From positions 24,326 through 88,325 of the forward strand of contig JAFXCD010000023.1 in assembly GCA_017521605.1 (NCBI GenBank): DNA of 64,000 bases, read 5' to 3'. This DNA is from Lachnospiraceae bacterium (lineage in GTDB: Bacteria > Bacillota > Clostridia > Lachnospirales > Lachnospiraceae). Under the pieces are notes generated by a model. It saw nothing but the letters and a program-made list of their open reading frames with translations. It made no database searches and was not told the DNA's origin. Below are positions 18,648 through 28,413 of the stretch, in pieces (the first letter of the stretch is position 1; each line of letters begins with the position of its first letter). The position numbers and the translations under genes were made by a program.

Positions 18648-19427
18648 ATGAAGAACAGAAAGAAAATGTTGATTATTATTCCGGCCTACAATGAAGAAAA
18701 AAATATTGGTGAATTGTTGGATAAGTTAAAGGCGCCATCCATTGCGGAAATAGCTGATGTGTTGATTATGGATGATGCTTCTAAGGATAATACTCGGCGT
18801 ATTGTTTTGGAAAAGGGTATGGAAGTGGTAACCCATGTATTTAATTTGGGGTATGGAAGTGGTTTGCAGGTAGGATACAAATATGCCATACGGAATGATT
18901 ATGACTATATCGTTCAAATGGATGCAGATGGTCAGCATGATGTGTGCAATATATTGAACATATATAATAAATTAACAACACCGGATGTGAATGGAAAGTG
19001 TCCGGATATTGTATTGGGCTCCAGATTTTTGGAAGGCAGCCAGACATTTTCCATATCAAAAGTAAAAAAGATGGCTATTGGAATGTTTCGTTTTTTAATT
19101 AAGTGTGGAACAGGCCAAAAAATCAAGGATCCCACCACGGGATTACAGGGGTTAAGCAGAAGAGCCATTGATTTTTATGCCGGATATAATCAGTTTGATG
19201 ATAAATATCCGGATGCAAATATGATTATGCAAATGATTTTGTTAGGTTACAGAGTAGTGGAGATTCCTGCTGTAATGCATGCCAGGGTAGAAGGGGTTAG
19301 TATGCATTCGGGGTTGAAGCCCATTGTATATATGCTACGAATGATGTTTTCTATTATAGCAGTTTGGATTCGTATCAGAGTGTATAAGGTTGATGTGGGG
19401 GCAGCAGATGAAAACACTGTTACATAG
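18648..19427 (+). CDS. GT2 glycosyltransferase, dolichyl/polyprenyl-phosphate mannose synthase-like
   Basis: The enzyme shows IIIPAYNEEKNIGELL, the first acidic motif VLIMDDASKDNT, and DADGQHD for metal and nucleotide binding. After these comes DPTTGLQGLSRRAI, typical of DPM1-type GT2. These enzymes load a sugar on undecaprenyl phosphate for use by GT-C transferases outside; the 782-aa and 1018-aa polytopic proteins in this window are candidate users (inference). No C-terminal membrane helices beyond one hydrophobic stretch are seen. SD AAGGAGG is well placed. Confidence 0.85.
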   Translation: MKNRKKMLIIIPAYNEEKNIGELLDKLKAPSIAEIADVLIMDDASKDNTRRIVLEKGMEVVTHVFNLGYGSGLQVGYKYAIRNDYDYIVQMDADGQHDVCNILNIYNKLTTPDVNGKCPDIVLGSRFLEGSQTFSISKVKKMAIGMFRFLIKCGTGQKIKDPTTGLQGLSRRAIDFYAGYNQFDDKYPDANMIMQMILLGYRVVEIPAVMHARVEGVSMHSGLKPIVYMLRMMFSIIAVWIRIRVYKVDVGAADENTVT

Positions 19428-20721
19428 ATTCTTTTCAGAAAAAGAAGAGTGGATTTTACGGAAGGCAGATTTGACAGAGACTATAAATAGCTTAGAAAAT
19501 CCCTCCAGAGGCTGGTATCGGATATACACCTTTTTGGCAGAACAAATGCCGGATTTTCAACCTATGCTATGGTGCGATATTGAAGGTGATACATTAGTAA
19601 TGGTGATTATCAATATTGGTGCATATAAGGAAAAAGAATTAGATGAAGCGGCTTTGGAAAATATTCGTACAATTTTACGTTTTTTTGTGAAAAAACATTA
19701 TGAAATAGTACTAAGAATTACCTATGACCATGAAGGAAAGGCGTTGGAAAAGGAACCATTTTTCTTTTCAACAGTAAAAGAGCACTTTCTTCAACTGCTC
19801 CCCGTTATTAATGAGTATGCGGAGCATATTTTTGTATATCAGGGGATGTTGATTGGTAATTGGGGTGAGATGCATACTTCACGTTTTTTACAGCCTACAA
19901 AGCTGAAGGAATTGTGGAGTATTTTAAAAAGTAATCTGGATGACAGGATTTTTACCGCAGTTCGAAGACCTGCCTGCTGGCGTATGCTACACATGAATCA
20001 TGAAACAGACAACATGGGATTGTTTGATGATGCTATATTTGGTTCAGAGAATCACCTGGGAACGTTTGGAAATATGCCCAGAGATTCTGTGAGCTGGGAT
20101 TCATTGTGGTGCAAAACAGATGAATTGAGATTTGAGGATGAATTGTGTCAAAGGGTGCCTAATGGTGGAGAAGCTATTTGCGGGGAACAGTATTTAGCAG
20201 TGGAGAATCCTGGCAGTACAGTGGAAACTTTGAAAAGGATGCATATTACATATTTAAACAAAGAATATGATAAAAAGCTTTTAGGGATTTGGAAAGAGTG
20301 GAAGTGGGAAGGAACGGGAGTATGGCAGGGGTGCAGCCTATATGATTATATAGGAAATCATTTAGGATATCGTTTCCTGGTGAGAGATGTGGAGATTGTT
20401 GCTACTGATAAAAATGTAAAGGAATTAAAACTGGAAATTATAGTGGAAAATGTTGGATTTGCTTATTTTTATGATGATGCAGAAGTGGTTTTAGAGCAAG
20501 TGAATGAACATGGAGATAGAAAAGAAAGAGTAGTTAGCTTAAGTAATCTTAATTGGAATGGAGGTAGTATTGAAAGATATACTATAGATATTTCAATGGA
20601 GAAAAGCAGTTTATATGTATTTATGAGACGAAAAAGGGATATGAGAATTTTGTATTTCGCTAATCACATGAAAGCAGACGGAAAAGTTTGGTTGGGAGAA
20701 ATAGTTCATAGTGAAGTCTGA
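19408..20721 (+). CDS. DUF4874/DUF4832-like protein, probable glycan-active enzyme
   Basis: Near the N-terminus ENPSRGWYRIYTF matches the start of DUF4874. The middle has the (beta/alpha)8-like pattern with VYQGMLIGNWGEMHTSRFL. The C-terminal ~100 residues (VENVGFAYFYDDAEVVLEQ) form a beta-sandwich like DUF4832. Such proteins are often found in extracellular polysaccharide loci and may be glycoside hydrolases, which is an inference. There is no signal peptide. Start at 19408, preceded by a G-rich SD; it overlaps the GT2 gene by 20 bp. Confidence 0.6.
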   Translation: MKTLLHRFFSEKEEWILRKADLTETINSLENPSRGWYRIYTFLAEQMPDFQPMLWCDIEGDTLVMVIINIGAYKEKELDEAALENIRTILRFFVKKHYEIVLRITYDHEGKALEKEPFFFSTVKEHFLQLLPVINEYAEHIFVYQGMLIGNWGEMHTSRFLQPTKLKELWSILKSNLDDRIFTAVRRPACWRMLHMNHETDNMGLFDDAIFGSENHLGTFGNMPRDSVSWDSLWCKTDELRFEDELCQRVPNGGEAICGEQYLAVENPGSTVETLKRMHITYLNKEYDKKLLGIWKEWKWEGTGVWQGCSLYDYIGNHLGYRFLVRDVEIVATDKNVKELKLEIIVENVGFAYFYDDAEVVLEQVNEHGDRKERVVSLSNLNWNGGSIERYTIDISMEKSSLYVFMRRKRDMRILYFANHMKADGKVWLGEIVHSEV

Positions 20722-20737
20722 GAAATGAGGAACCGTT

Positions 20738-21742
20738 ATGGTGGTAAAGAAAAATCAATATATTGATTTGTTAAAGGGAATATCATGCATAATTGTGATT
20801 TGCTTGCATTGTCCATTTCCGGGGGTGGTCGGAGATGGCATTATATATGGGTTGCGATTTTCAGTCCCCGTTTTTTTTATGATATCAGGATATTTCAGTT
20901 ATAGTAAGAGTGAGGACTGGATAATTGATAAGGCCAGATATATTTTGAAGTTGTTGATATTTACAGAATTGTTTTATTGTATTTGGAGATTTATTCAGGG
21001 TTGTTTATTTGAAGGTAATACAGTACATCAAATTTTGAAAGAGAATGTTATTAATAAGAACTTAATTCAGGTGTTATTTTGTGGGACTTTATTTAATGGT
21101 ACCCTGTGGTATTTATATGCAATGTTTTGGACCTGGATAATTATATGGTTTTTTCGAAAGAGAAACCTGTTAAACAAGATGTTTTTTTTAGTTCCTTTAT
21201 TGCTGATTATACAGATATTCGGAAGATATTATGTACAGAATAATTATGATATTAACAGGCTTGTAATATTATTTAGAAATGCGATTACCTTTGGGTTACC
21301 CTTTACTATGTTGGGAATATGGATTGCAAAGAATAAAGAAGAACTTCTGCAGAAAATAAGTGTGCCATGTAATTTGTGTATGGTTTTAGTTGGATTTCTG
21401 CTAATTGTGGTAGAATTTTTTGTGGTTGGACAATATATGGATACACATATTAGTACAGTTATTATTGTAGTTGGCTTGTTTTTATACGCTGTCAGGCAGA
21501 ATAAAGAAGTGAGTAAATATTTGAAAGTATTTATAAGAATAGGTTCTGTTTGGTATGTATGGATTTATCTGTTACATATTTTTGTGATGGAGGTATTGAA
21601 GGTACTATATAGAGTGCTTCAGATAGAAGATAACATACTTGGGCAATATGTATTTCCGATTCTGGTATGTATAGTTAGTTGCATAATTGCTGAGTTAATA
21701 ATAAGATTAATTAATTATTTTAACAGTAACGGGAGAAAATGA
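20738..21742 (+). CDS. Membrane acyltransferase (acyltransferase 3 family)
   Basis: The N-terminus QYIDLLKGISCIIVICLH and FSVPVFFMISGYF carry the family features: R/K.D.LkG..., a His in helix 1, and the F.ISGY motif. About ten membrane helices fill 334 residues. Enzymes of this family O-acetylate or O-acylate surface polysaccharides, so it probably decorates the polymer made by this operon. Its stop overlaps the ATGATG start of the next gene. Confidence 0.85.
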   Translation: MVVKKNQYIDLLKGISCIIVICLHCPFPGVVGDGIIYGLRFSVPVFFMISGYFSYSKSEDWIIDKARYILKLLIFTELFYCIWRFIQGCLFEGNTVHQILKENVINKNLIQVLFCGTLFNGTLWYLYAMFWTWIIIWFFRKRNLLNKMFFLVPLLLIIQIFGRYYVQNNYDINRLVILFRNAITFGLPFTMLGIWIAKNKEELLQKISVPCNLCMVLVGFLLIVVEFFVVGQYMDTHISTVIIVVGLFLYAVRQNKEVSKYLKVFIRIGSVWYVWIYLLHIFVMEVLKVLYRVLQIEDNILGQYVFPILVCIVSCIIAELIIRLINYFNSNGRK

Positions 21743-22827
21743 TGGTCAAAATTTGTTTCTTTTCCGGGGATATAACTAGAAGTGGTGGCACGGAAAGAGT
21801 TTCCACTATGATAGCAAATGAATTGGCAAGGCAGGGACAATTTGAAGTCTGCTTTTTGAGTCTTTGTGAGCAAAAGGATAGCCCCTTTTTTTACATAGAT
21901 GATAATATAAAACAGTATAAATTAGGGGAGCGGTGGATACAACCCGGACTGGCATATTTACCTATCATTCCTAAGTTACGTAGATTTCTAAAGGAAAAGG
22001 CGATAGATATCATTATTGATATTGATATAGTTTTGGATTGTTTATCCATACCGGCTTCAAGGGGACTAAAGATAAAGGTTGTTTCCTGGGAACATTTTAA
22101 CTGTGATTATGAGTTAACAGTTTCATATCGCAGATTTATTTTAAAGAATATTACAAAGCGTGCTGACTATATCATTACACTAACAGAAGGGGACAAAGTC
22201 CGATATGGTCAGGTAATTGGTTGTGCCGAGAAAATAGAAGCGATATACAATCCTATGAAAGAAAGAATTGTTTCATATGAAGGTGAAAAGAAAAAGTGGA
22301 TTGTAACAGCAGTGAGATTGGTTTATGATAAAGGGATTGATTATTTGACAGAGATAGCTTCCAAGGTATTATTAAGATATCCTGATTGGAAATGGTTTGT
22401 ATTGGGTGAGGGAGATGAGAGAAAAAAATTAGAAGCCTGTATTCAAGAGTATGGATTAGAGGGTAGGCTGGTAGTTCCGGGATTGGTAGATTGTGTGGAT
22501 GAGTATTTAAGTAAAGCAAAGTTGTTTGTATTGACATCGCGAGTGGAAGGACTACCAATGTGTTTACTTGAAGCGAAGACTTATAAGCTCCCGTGTATCA
22601 GTTTTAATATACCAACCGGTCCGGATGAAATAATAGAAGACGAAATAAGTGGATATTTGGTGGAACCGTTTGATTGTGAAAAGATGATAAACAGAATCAG
22701 TGAACTTGTGGAAAACGAGGTACTGTTAAGCTCTTTTGCTGATAGAACCAAGAATAATATATATAAGTTTCAGATGACTAGTATCATGGAAAAGTGGAAC
22801 AGGGTGTTAAAGGGTCTATGCGAATAA
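21739..22827 (+). CDS. GT4 family glycosyltransferase
   Basis: This GT-B enzyme has VKICFFSGDITRSGGTERVS at the N-terminus (glycine-rich GGTER loop) and TAVRLVYDKGIDYLTEIA, FVLGEGDERKKL and RVEGLPMCLLEAKTYKLPCISF (E-x7-E) in the C-terminal half. It belongs to the WaaG/RfaB-like GT4 group. It overlaps both neighbours, so the operon is tightly coupled. The first of two adjacent ATG codons is used here; the second at 21742 is equally possible. Confidence 0.85.
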   Translation: MMVKICFFSGDITRSGGTERVSTMIANELARQGQFEVCFLSLCEQKDSPFFYIDDNIKQYKLGERWIQPGLAYLPIIPKLRRFLKEKAIDIIIDIDIVLDCLSIPASRGLKIKVVSWEHFNCDYELTVSYRRFILKNITKRADYIITLTEGDKVRYGQVIGCAEKIEAIYNPMKERIVSYEGEKKKWIVTAVRLVYDKGIDYLTEIASKVLLRYPDWKWFVLGEGDERKKLEACIQEYGLEGRLVVPGLVDCVDEYLSKAKLFVLTSRVEGLPMCLLEAKTYKLPCISFNIPTGPDEIIEDEISGYLVEPFDCEKMINRISELVENEVLLSSFADRTKNNIYKFQMTSIMEKWNRVLKGLCE

Positions 22828-24350
22828 AAAATGCTTTTCGAAATAGCTTCTTTAGTGTTATTTCGCAGATATTATTAATAATAGTGGGGTTCGTCAGTCA
22901 GAGAGTATTAAATCTGAGAATGGGTGAAGAACTGGTAGGTATGAACAGTGTTATATCCAATATTATAGCGCTGCTATCTGTTACGGAGTTGGGTATCTCA
23001 ACAGCGGTGGTTTTTCATTTGTATGGTTATCTGGCGGCTAAGGATGAAGAAAGAATAGCGTCCATAATGAATTTGTACCGGAAGGCTTATAGTATATTTG
23101 CTATTGTTATTTCTCTTTTGGGCTTATGCATTATGCCTTATGTACATTTGTTTTTGAAAGAAAACAGCTTTTCTTTGGATTATATCAGATTAGTATATAT
23201 TTTGTGGCTAATTCGAACGGTATGTTCTTATCTGCTTTCCTATAAAAGGTCGGTGTTAATTGCAGACCAACGGGAATACGTTATAACAATTGGGGTATTG
23301 ATTGCCAGTACAATGAATTATCTTGCCATAATCATAATTGTGGAATTTTGGCAAAATTATGTGTTGGCATTGTCTTTGAATATTGTGATAGAGATTGTTT
23401 TAAATCTGTTGATAGCAAGGTATGTGAACAAAAAATATGCCTTTTTGAAGAAAATGCAAAAGGCTCCGTTACAAAAGGAGATTGTAGATAAGGTTGTATC
23501 AGATGTAAAAAATATTTTTGTTTCACGATTATCACTAAAACTATTAGTGTCAACAGATAGTTTGATTATTTCCGGTTTCATTAGTGTGGGAATAGTAGGA
23601 TTATATGCCAACTATTGTATGATAACTCAGTCAGTGTCCAATATTTTGCTGACGTTATCCGGAACGCTTCAACCGATAGTCGGGAATATGTTTGTAGAGA
23701 AAGATCATGAAAAAGATTATGGAGTGCTTAGACAGATTACTTTTATTTTCTTTTGGTTAGCCTCTTTTTGCAGTTGCGGTTTATTTGCACTAATGACTCC
23801 TTTTGTAACGGATATTTGGTTAGGCACCGAATATAGACTGGATACTACCATTATTTTGTGGTGTGTAATCAACTTTTTTGCCCAGACCATAAGCTTACCA
23901 TTAAGTATGATGCTGGGTGTTACGGGTATGTTTCAGAAGGAAAAGAAAATATCTGTTTTGGCGGCAGTTACAAATTTGGTGATTTCCTTGAGCTTGGTAA
24001 TACCGCTGGGAATTATTGGTGTACTAATAGGAACTTTTTTTTCTCATTTGTTGCAAATAGCATGTCGAATGAAAGTACTTATTTGTGAATATATATGCAA
24101 AGAGTTAAAACAGTATTTAATGGAGATAATTCAATATATTGCGTTAACAGGTATCGAACTGGGTTTGGTTTACAGCATTGGTACACAAATGCTCCATAAT
24201 GGCGGTTGGATATATTTTGTAAAAATGATTTTGGTATGTCTGTTGATACCTAATGCAATCAATCTGCTTATTTATTGCAGGAGCTGGCGTTTTCGTAGTA
24301 TTCTGAATATGGGTCTGGAGTTTATAGGAAAGCCTAAACATCGAACTTAG
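22818..24350 (+). CDS. Oligosaccharide flippase (MATE/MVF-like, Wzx type)
   Basis: The protein of ~510 aa has 12-14 membrane helices, beginning MRIKNAFRNSFFSVISQ and with VGFVSQRVLNLRMGEELVGM, typical of O-unit/teichoic acid flippases. It is a second exporter in the operon besides PelG, so the genes after pelG may make a separate repeat-unit polymer. The ATG at 22818 is preferred over a GTG at 22794 because the GTG would add eight unlikely residues. Its 3' end overlaps the 3' end of the opposite-strand gene by 17 bp. Confidence 0.85.
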   Translation: MRIKNAFRNSFFSVISQILLIIVGFVSQRVLNLRMGEELVGMNSVISNIIALLSVTELGISTAVVFHLYGYLAAKDEERIASIMNLYRKAYSIFAIVISLLGLCIMPYVHLFLKENSFSLDYIRLVYILWLIRTVCSYLLSYKRSVLIADQREYVITIGVLIASTMNYLAIIIIVEFWQNYVLALSLNIVIEIVLNLLIARYVNKKYAFLKKMQKAPLQKEIVDKVVSDVKNIFVSRLSLKLLVSTDSLIISGFISVGIVGLYANYCMITQSVSNILLTLSGTLQPIVGNMFVEKDHEKDYGVLRQITFIFFWLASFCSCGLFALMTPFVTDIWLGTEYRLDTTIILWCVINFFAQTISLPLSMMLGVTGMFQKEKKISVLAAVTNLVISLSLVIPLGIIGVLIGTFFSHLLQIACRMKVLICEYICKELKQYLMEIIQYIALTGIELGLVYSIGTQMLHNGGWIYFVKMILVCLLIPNAINLLIYCRSWRFRSILNMGLEFIGKPKHRT

Positions 24351-25263
24351 TCAGCCAGTGGTAGAAATCATAGCATTGCAGAAGTTCTTTATCATAAGAC
24401 TTAAAAGGTTTTCCCAAAAATTCCTTTATGATAGGAATAAGGGAGTCATCTATGGTTTCGGGTAGTATTAAAATATTATTGGGATGGTAGAAGTCATAGT
24501 TTTTGATGTCCTGATTGTTGGTAATCAGTTTTTTGGACATAAAAACGGATTCTAAGACCCGCATAGTAAGAGCTTGCTGCCCGTTTTGTACAATATCCAA
24601 CAGCAGACCGCAATGTTTAAGTTCCTTTAAGTATTCCTCATAGGAAAGACTGTGAGAGGTTAGGATATCAGAAAATTCCTTTCGGTAGTTGCTATCAGTG
24701 TTTTTGGATAAAATACGGATATCACAATCTAGTCCGCTTTGTGTGAGAAGGTCGTTTAAACGTTTAATGAGTGGTGCCCGGTTTTTGTCAGCACCTAAAA
24801 AGAACAATTGATTATTGTACTGTTCAGAGTAGGTCTGAGCATATTCTATTGGATAAAATATATGATTGTATTTCAGGTTATAGAACCGGCAATCTCCTGG
24901 GTCAGTGGAATATATAGTCGATTTATCAGAAAATATGGTGTGGTTTTTATGTGCAGCATCAGCTTTGTTCCACATGAACAGAAAAACCTTACAGTCAGGA
25001 TTCTTTTTGTGGATGTATTGCTCCATGCCACGTTGATATCCATAATCGAAGATAATTACCCTTTTGGCAGTGGGAATATATTTTTTCCACCCCCCCCAGA
25101 AATAAGAGCAAAGGGGAATACGACATAGATATAGTAGCTTATAAATGATATAGGACAAACTTCTTTCCGATATATCATAGGGTTTAAAGGTGATTGCGCT
25201 ATAATGAGGAAAGAAGTATAAATCCGGTTTTTGAAAGATTAATATAGTCTCTTTGTCTGACAT
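24334..25263 (-). CDS. Glycosyltransferase-like surface polysaccharide protein, opposite strand
   Basis: I recognise a family seen in capsule and LPS loci: a poorly conserved N-terminal half, then LFFLGADKNRAPLIKRLNDLL and, near the C-terminus, QALTMRVLESVFMSKKLITN followed by NYDFYHPNNILIL. The second part resembles the acceptor half of GT-B enzymes (E-x7-K variant). Catalysis is not proven. The ATG at 25263 has GGAGG 5 nt upstream; the longer start at 25275 lies before that SD. It is the only minus-strand gene in the polysaccharide region. Confidence 0.6.
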   Translation of the reverse strand: MSDKETILIFQKPDLYFFPHYSAITFKPYDISERSLSYIIYKLLYLCRIPLCSYFWGGWKKYIPTAKRVIIFDYGYQRGMEQYIHKKNPDCKVFLFMWNKADAAHKNHTIFSDKSTIYSTDPGDCRFYNLKYNHIFYPIEYAQTYSEQYNNQLFFLGADKNRAPLIKRLNDLLTQSGLDCDIRILSKNTDSNYRKEFSDILTSHSLSYEEYLKELKHCGLLLDIVQNGQQALTMRVLESVFMSKKLITNNQDIKNYDFYHPNNILILPETIDDSLIPIIKEFLGKPFKSYDKELLQCYDFYHWLTKFDV

Positions 25264-25371
25264 AACTGCCTCCATTTAACTCATACAGGGAACATTTGGT
25301 TCAAGGTTTTTATGATTGGTTATAGTGTAACAAAGAAAAATAAAAGAAGCAATAAGGAGTTTGGTATTGAA

Positions 25372-26376
25372 ATGAAAGGAAAAGTAAGTATTATTGTACC
25401 GGTATACAAAGCAGAAGCCTATCTTTCAAGATGCTTGGACAGTATTTTAAACCAGACTTATACCAATATTGAAGTTATTTTAATTAATGATGGTTCACCG
25501 GACAAATCAGGAATGATTTGCGATGAATATGCTCAAAAGGATAGTCGAATAAAAGTTATTCATCAGGAAAATAAAGGAGTGTCCAGTGCCAGAAATGCCG
25601 GTTTGAAGATAGCTGGGGGAGAATATATAGGATTTGTAGATTCGGATGATTTTATAGCACCGGAAATGTATGAGCAGATGGTACAAAGTTTGAAAAGCGA
25701 TAGAGATTTGATAATATGTGGGTGTCACCGTTGCAATTCTGATGGGATGAAGCAGATAAAAAAAGCAAAAGCACTTACATATTACGAATTGCAATGCCCG
25801 GAAGAAGCATTGCCAAGTGTGATATATCAACAAGTAACTATGGCTGTATGGAGTAAACTGTTCAGGCGCAATAGGATTTTATCAGAAACCGGAGAAGTTG
25901 AAATTTTTTTTGACGAAAGCCTGAATAATCACGAGGATTTTATTTTTATTTGTGAATACATTTGTAGATGCAAAGGAAGGATTTACTTATTACCGGAACG
26001 TTTGTATTATTATTGTGACCAAAAAGGTAGTTTATCTAATAGTGAAAAGTCTTTTGATAAAATATTGGAAAGCTTGTCAGCAATTCTGGAATTACAACAG
26101 AAATACGATATTGACGAGCTTAAAAGTACAGAACTCTTTTATGTAGAGAACATTTGGAAATATTGGGTTGTAAAGGTAATGCAAGGACAGGAGTACAAAA
26201 AACCAGAGGATTTTAAAGAGCATGAGAAAATCAAAGATGAAATAAAGAAATACGTAAATGTTTATAATGCTTCAAAATATGTACGAAAATATAAGAAAGT
26301 AATTGTTCATATGTTATTAACACATGAACGGATATTATTTTTTGCTACAAGGTTGGCCGGCAAATTATATAAATAA
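25372..26376 (+). CDS. GT2 family glycosyltransferase
   Basis: The GT-A start MKGKVSIIVPVYKAEAYLSR is followed by the acidic motif VILINDGSPDKS, KGVSSARNAGL and FVDSDDFI (the DxD-type metal site). After ~120 residues it becomes helical with no membrane segments. It is a cytoplasmic transferase for a surface glycan. I set the start at 25372 because homologues begin at this strand; AAGGAG is 13 nt upstream. An ATG at 25312 gives a 20-residue extension of unlikely composition. Confidence 0.85.
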   Translation: MKGKVSIIVPVYKAEAYLSRCLDSILNQTYTNIEVILINDGSPDKSGMICDEYAQKDSRIKVIHQENKGVSSARNAGLKIAGGEYIGFVDSDDFIAPEMYEQMVQSLKSDRDLIICGCHRCNSDGMKQIKKAKALTYYELQCPEEALPSVIYQQVTMAVWSKLFRRNRILSETGEVEIFFDESLNNHEDFIFICEYICRCKGRIYLLPERLYYYCDQKGSLSNSEKSFDKILESLSAILELQQKYDIDELKSTELFYVENIWKYWVVKVMQGQEYKKPEDFKEHEKIKDEIKKYVNVYNASKYVRKYKKVIVHMLLTHERILFFATRLAGKLYK

Positions 26377-26395
26377 AACAGGAGAAGATGAAAAG

Positions 26396-27283
26396 ATGAA
26401 TATTGCAGTTTCGGTTAACAATAAATTTGTTATGCCTTTGAAAGTAATGTTGTTTTCATTAGCCCAAAATACGGAGCGGGATTTAGTTATATATTTGTTG
26501 TATTGTGATTTGGATGAGAATAAAAGAATAGAGATTGAAAAATTTGTACAACAATACTGTCATGGAGTAGTTAGGAGTATATTAGTCGAACAAGGTATAT
26601 TCCGGGAACATGATGCTTCTAAGTCAATGTATTCCATAGAGGCATTTTACAGGTTGTTAATTCCTTACATATTACCAAATGATGTAGAACGTGTATTATG
26701 GTTGGATGCAGACATGGTAGTATATGATGAGATTGATGAGTTTTATGATTCCCAATTTGGAACGTCTGGAGAAGCTATGCTTGTAGCATGCTGGAATGAG
26801 AAAGACAAAGTAAGAATCCCGGAGTATAAGGAAAGGTTAGGGATAAAAACAGATTATTATTTTAACAGTGGTGTTATCTTGTTTAATATTCCACAAATAA
26901 GGAAGCACATTTCAAAAGAAGAAATAAATGACTTTTGGATAAAAAACCAAAAGATATTGTATTATCCGGATCAAGATATACTAAATTGTTTAATGGGAGA
27001 GAAGACTGTCTATAAATCAGCAACAGAGTATAATAATCTGAGTCATTTGGAAGAGAATGGGGAAAGAGAATTATTACAGGCCAAAATAATACATTATGCA
27101 TTTTTTATGAAACCCTGGCTTCTGTATTATGAAGGAAAATGCGAGAAGCCCTTTTGGAATTATGCAAAACAATGTGGTTATAAAATGCATTATATTTTCT
27201 ATTGTATAATGCATAAACCAACCCTGTTTGTATATAAAATTTATAAGCGAGTTCGATATGGCGAGAAAATAAAAAAGAGTTAA
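26396..27283 (+). CDS. GT8 family glycosyltransferase (galactosyl/glucosyltransferase type)
   Basis: MNIAVSVNNKFVMPLKVMLFSL is the GT8 start. RVLWLDADMVVYDEIDEFYD carries the DxD site, YFNSGVILFNI the NSG motif, and FPDQDILNC-like YPDQDILNC follows. HYAF.MKPWLLYYEGKCEKPFW completes the fold. GT8 retaining enzymes transfer galactose or glucose onto lipid-linked surface glycans. The start at 26396 is preferred; a longer in-frame start at 26324 lies inside the preceding gene. Confidence 0.88.
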   Translation: MNIAVSVNNKFVMPLKVMLFSLAQNTERDLVIYLLYCDLDENKRIEIEKFVQQYCHGVVRSILVEQGIFREHDASKSMYSIEAFYRLLIPYILPNDVERVLWLDADMVVYDEIDEFYDSQFGTSGEAMLVACWNEKDKVRIPEYKERLGIKTDYYFNSGVILFNIPQIRKHISKEEINDFWIKNQKILYYPDQDILNCLMGEKTVYKSATEYNNLSHLEENGERELLQAKIIHYAFFMKPWLLYYEGKCEKPFWNYAKQCGYKMHYIFYCIMHKPTLFVYKIYKRVRYGEKIKKS

Positions 27284-27328
27284 TAAAGATAATCGGATTA
27301 GTATGCTAATATTAACAAAGGGAGAAAC

Positions 27329-28408
27329 ATGAAAACAAAAATTACAGTAAGTATTATCATTCCTGTTTACAAAACAGAAACTTATCTGGCAGAATGTATG
27401 AATAGTGTTTTGCAACAGGATTATTCTTATATAGAGATTATTCTGGTGGATGATGGGTCTCCGGATAATTGCCCAAGATTATGTGATGAATACGCACAGA
27501 AGTATGAAAAAGTGAAGGTAATACATCAGACCAATCGGGGATTGGGATTATCACGTAACTCTGGTTTGCAGGTGGCAACAGGTAAATACATATTTTTCCT
27601 GGATTCGGATGATTGTTTGGATGGACAAGGAGTGGTTACAACACTGGTAAAATGTGCGGAGGAAAAGAATGCTGATATTGTTACCGGAAGCTTCCGCAGA
27701 TTTAATGAAAAGAGTGTTAGCGAACCAAATGCACATCATTTAGAGGACGGGCCGGTTACAGAAACGGTTGGTTTTCGATTCAAAGGCTTTTATATGTATG
27801 GGCATTTGGCATATAATTGGGGAAAGTTATATAGAAAAGCCTTTTTGGAAGAGAATGAACTTTATTGCAAGGCCTACCCTTTTACGCAGGATAAGGCCCA
27901 CAATATGGCTTGTTGTGCATATAAGCCTAAATATGCTTTTGTGGATGAGAGTGTGTATTTATACAGGGTCAATGAGGAATCTGTAACATTTAAGTACAAA
28001 GCCAATTTTATGCCTGTATGGATTTCAATAGCGGAGGATTTTGAGACATTTCTGAAGGAACGGAATATAAAAGAAGATTATTATGATTTGATGTATTTTC
28101 ACATTTTCTTTGGAAGCTTTTTTCTTGCCAAGCAGGAACTGCAATTTAAAGAAAAGAGAATTCGGGAAGCAGCAAAGGCGTTAAAGGAATATGGTAAGAA
28201 TCCTTTTGTAAAGAAAAGTATGAAAGCATTGGCTAAGGGTAAGTATTTGAAGGAGATTGAAGCACTGTCATGGAAGATAGTAATTAGGGGAGCTTCATTA
28301 TTGTTTACCATGCGTGGTTATTGGCCAATGGCATTAGGAATTGCACTGCTTAGAAAGATGGAAGTAGATAGTAAAATTACGAAATCCAGATATAAGAAGG
28401 AGAAATAA
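27329..28408 (+). CDS. GT2 family glycosyltransferase
   Basis: The layout is the same as the GT2 at 25372: VSIIIPVYKTETYLAECM, ILVDDGSPDNCP, NRGLGLSRNSGL and FFLDSDDCLDG, then a helical C-terminal half with NWGKLYRKAFLEEN. The two GT2 proteins share NxGxxxSRNxGL and similar lengths and may be old duplicates. AAAGGGAG precedes the ATG. The nucleotidyltransferase gene starts 5 bp after its stop. Confidence 0.85.
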   Translation: MKTKITVSIIIPVYKTETYLAECMNSVLQQDYSYIEIILVDDGSPDNCPRLCDEYAQKYEKVKVIHQTNRGLGLSRNSGLQVATGKYIFFLDSDDCLDGQGVVTTLVKCAEEKNADIVTGSFRRFNEKSVSEPNAHHLEDGPVTETVGFRFKGFYMYGHLAYNWGKLYRKAFLEENELYCKAYPFTQDKAHNMACCAYKPKYAFVDESVYLYRVNEESVTFKYKANFMPVWISIAEDFETFLKERNIKEDYYDLMYFHIFFGSFFLAKQELQFKEKRIREAAKALKEYGKNPFVKKSMKALAKGKYLKEIEALSWKIVIRGASLLFTMRGYWPMALGIALLRKMEVDSKITKSRYKKEK

Positions 28409-28413
28409 TCAGC

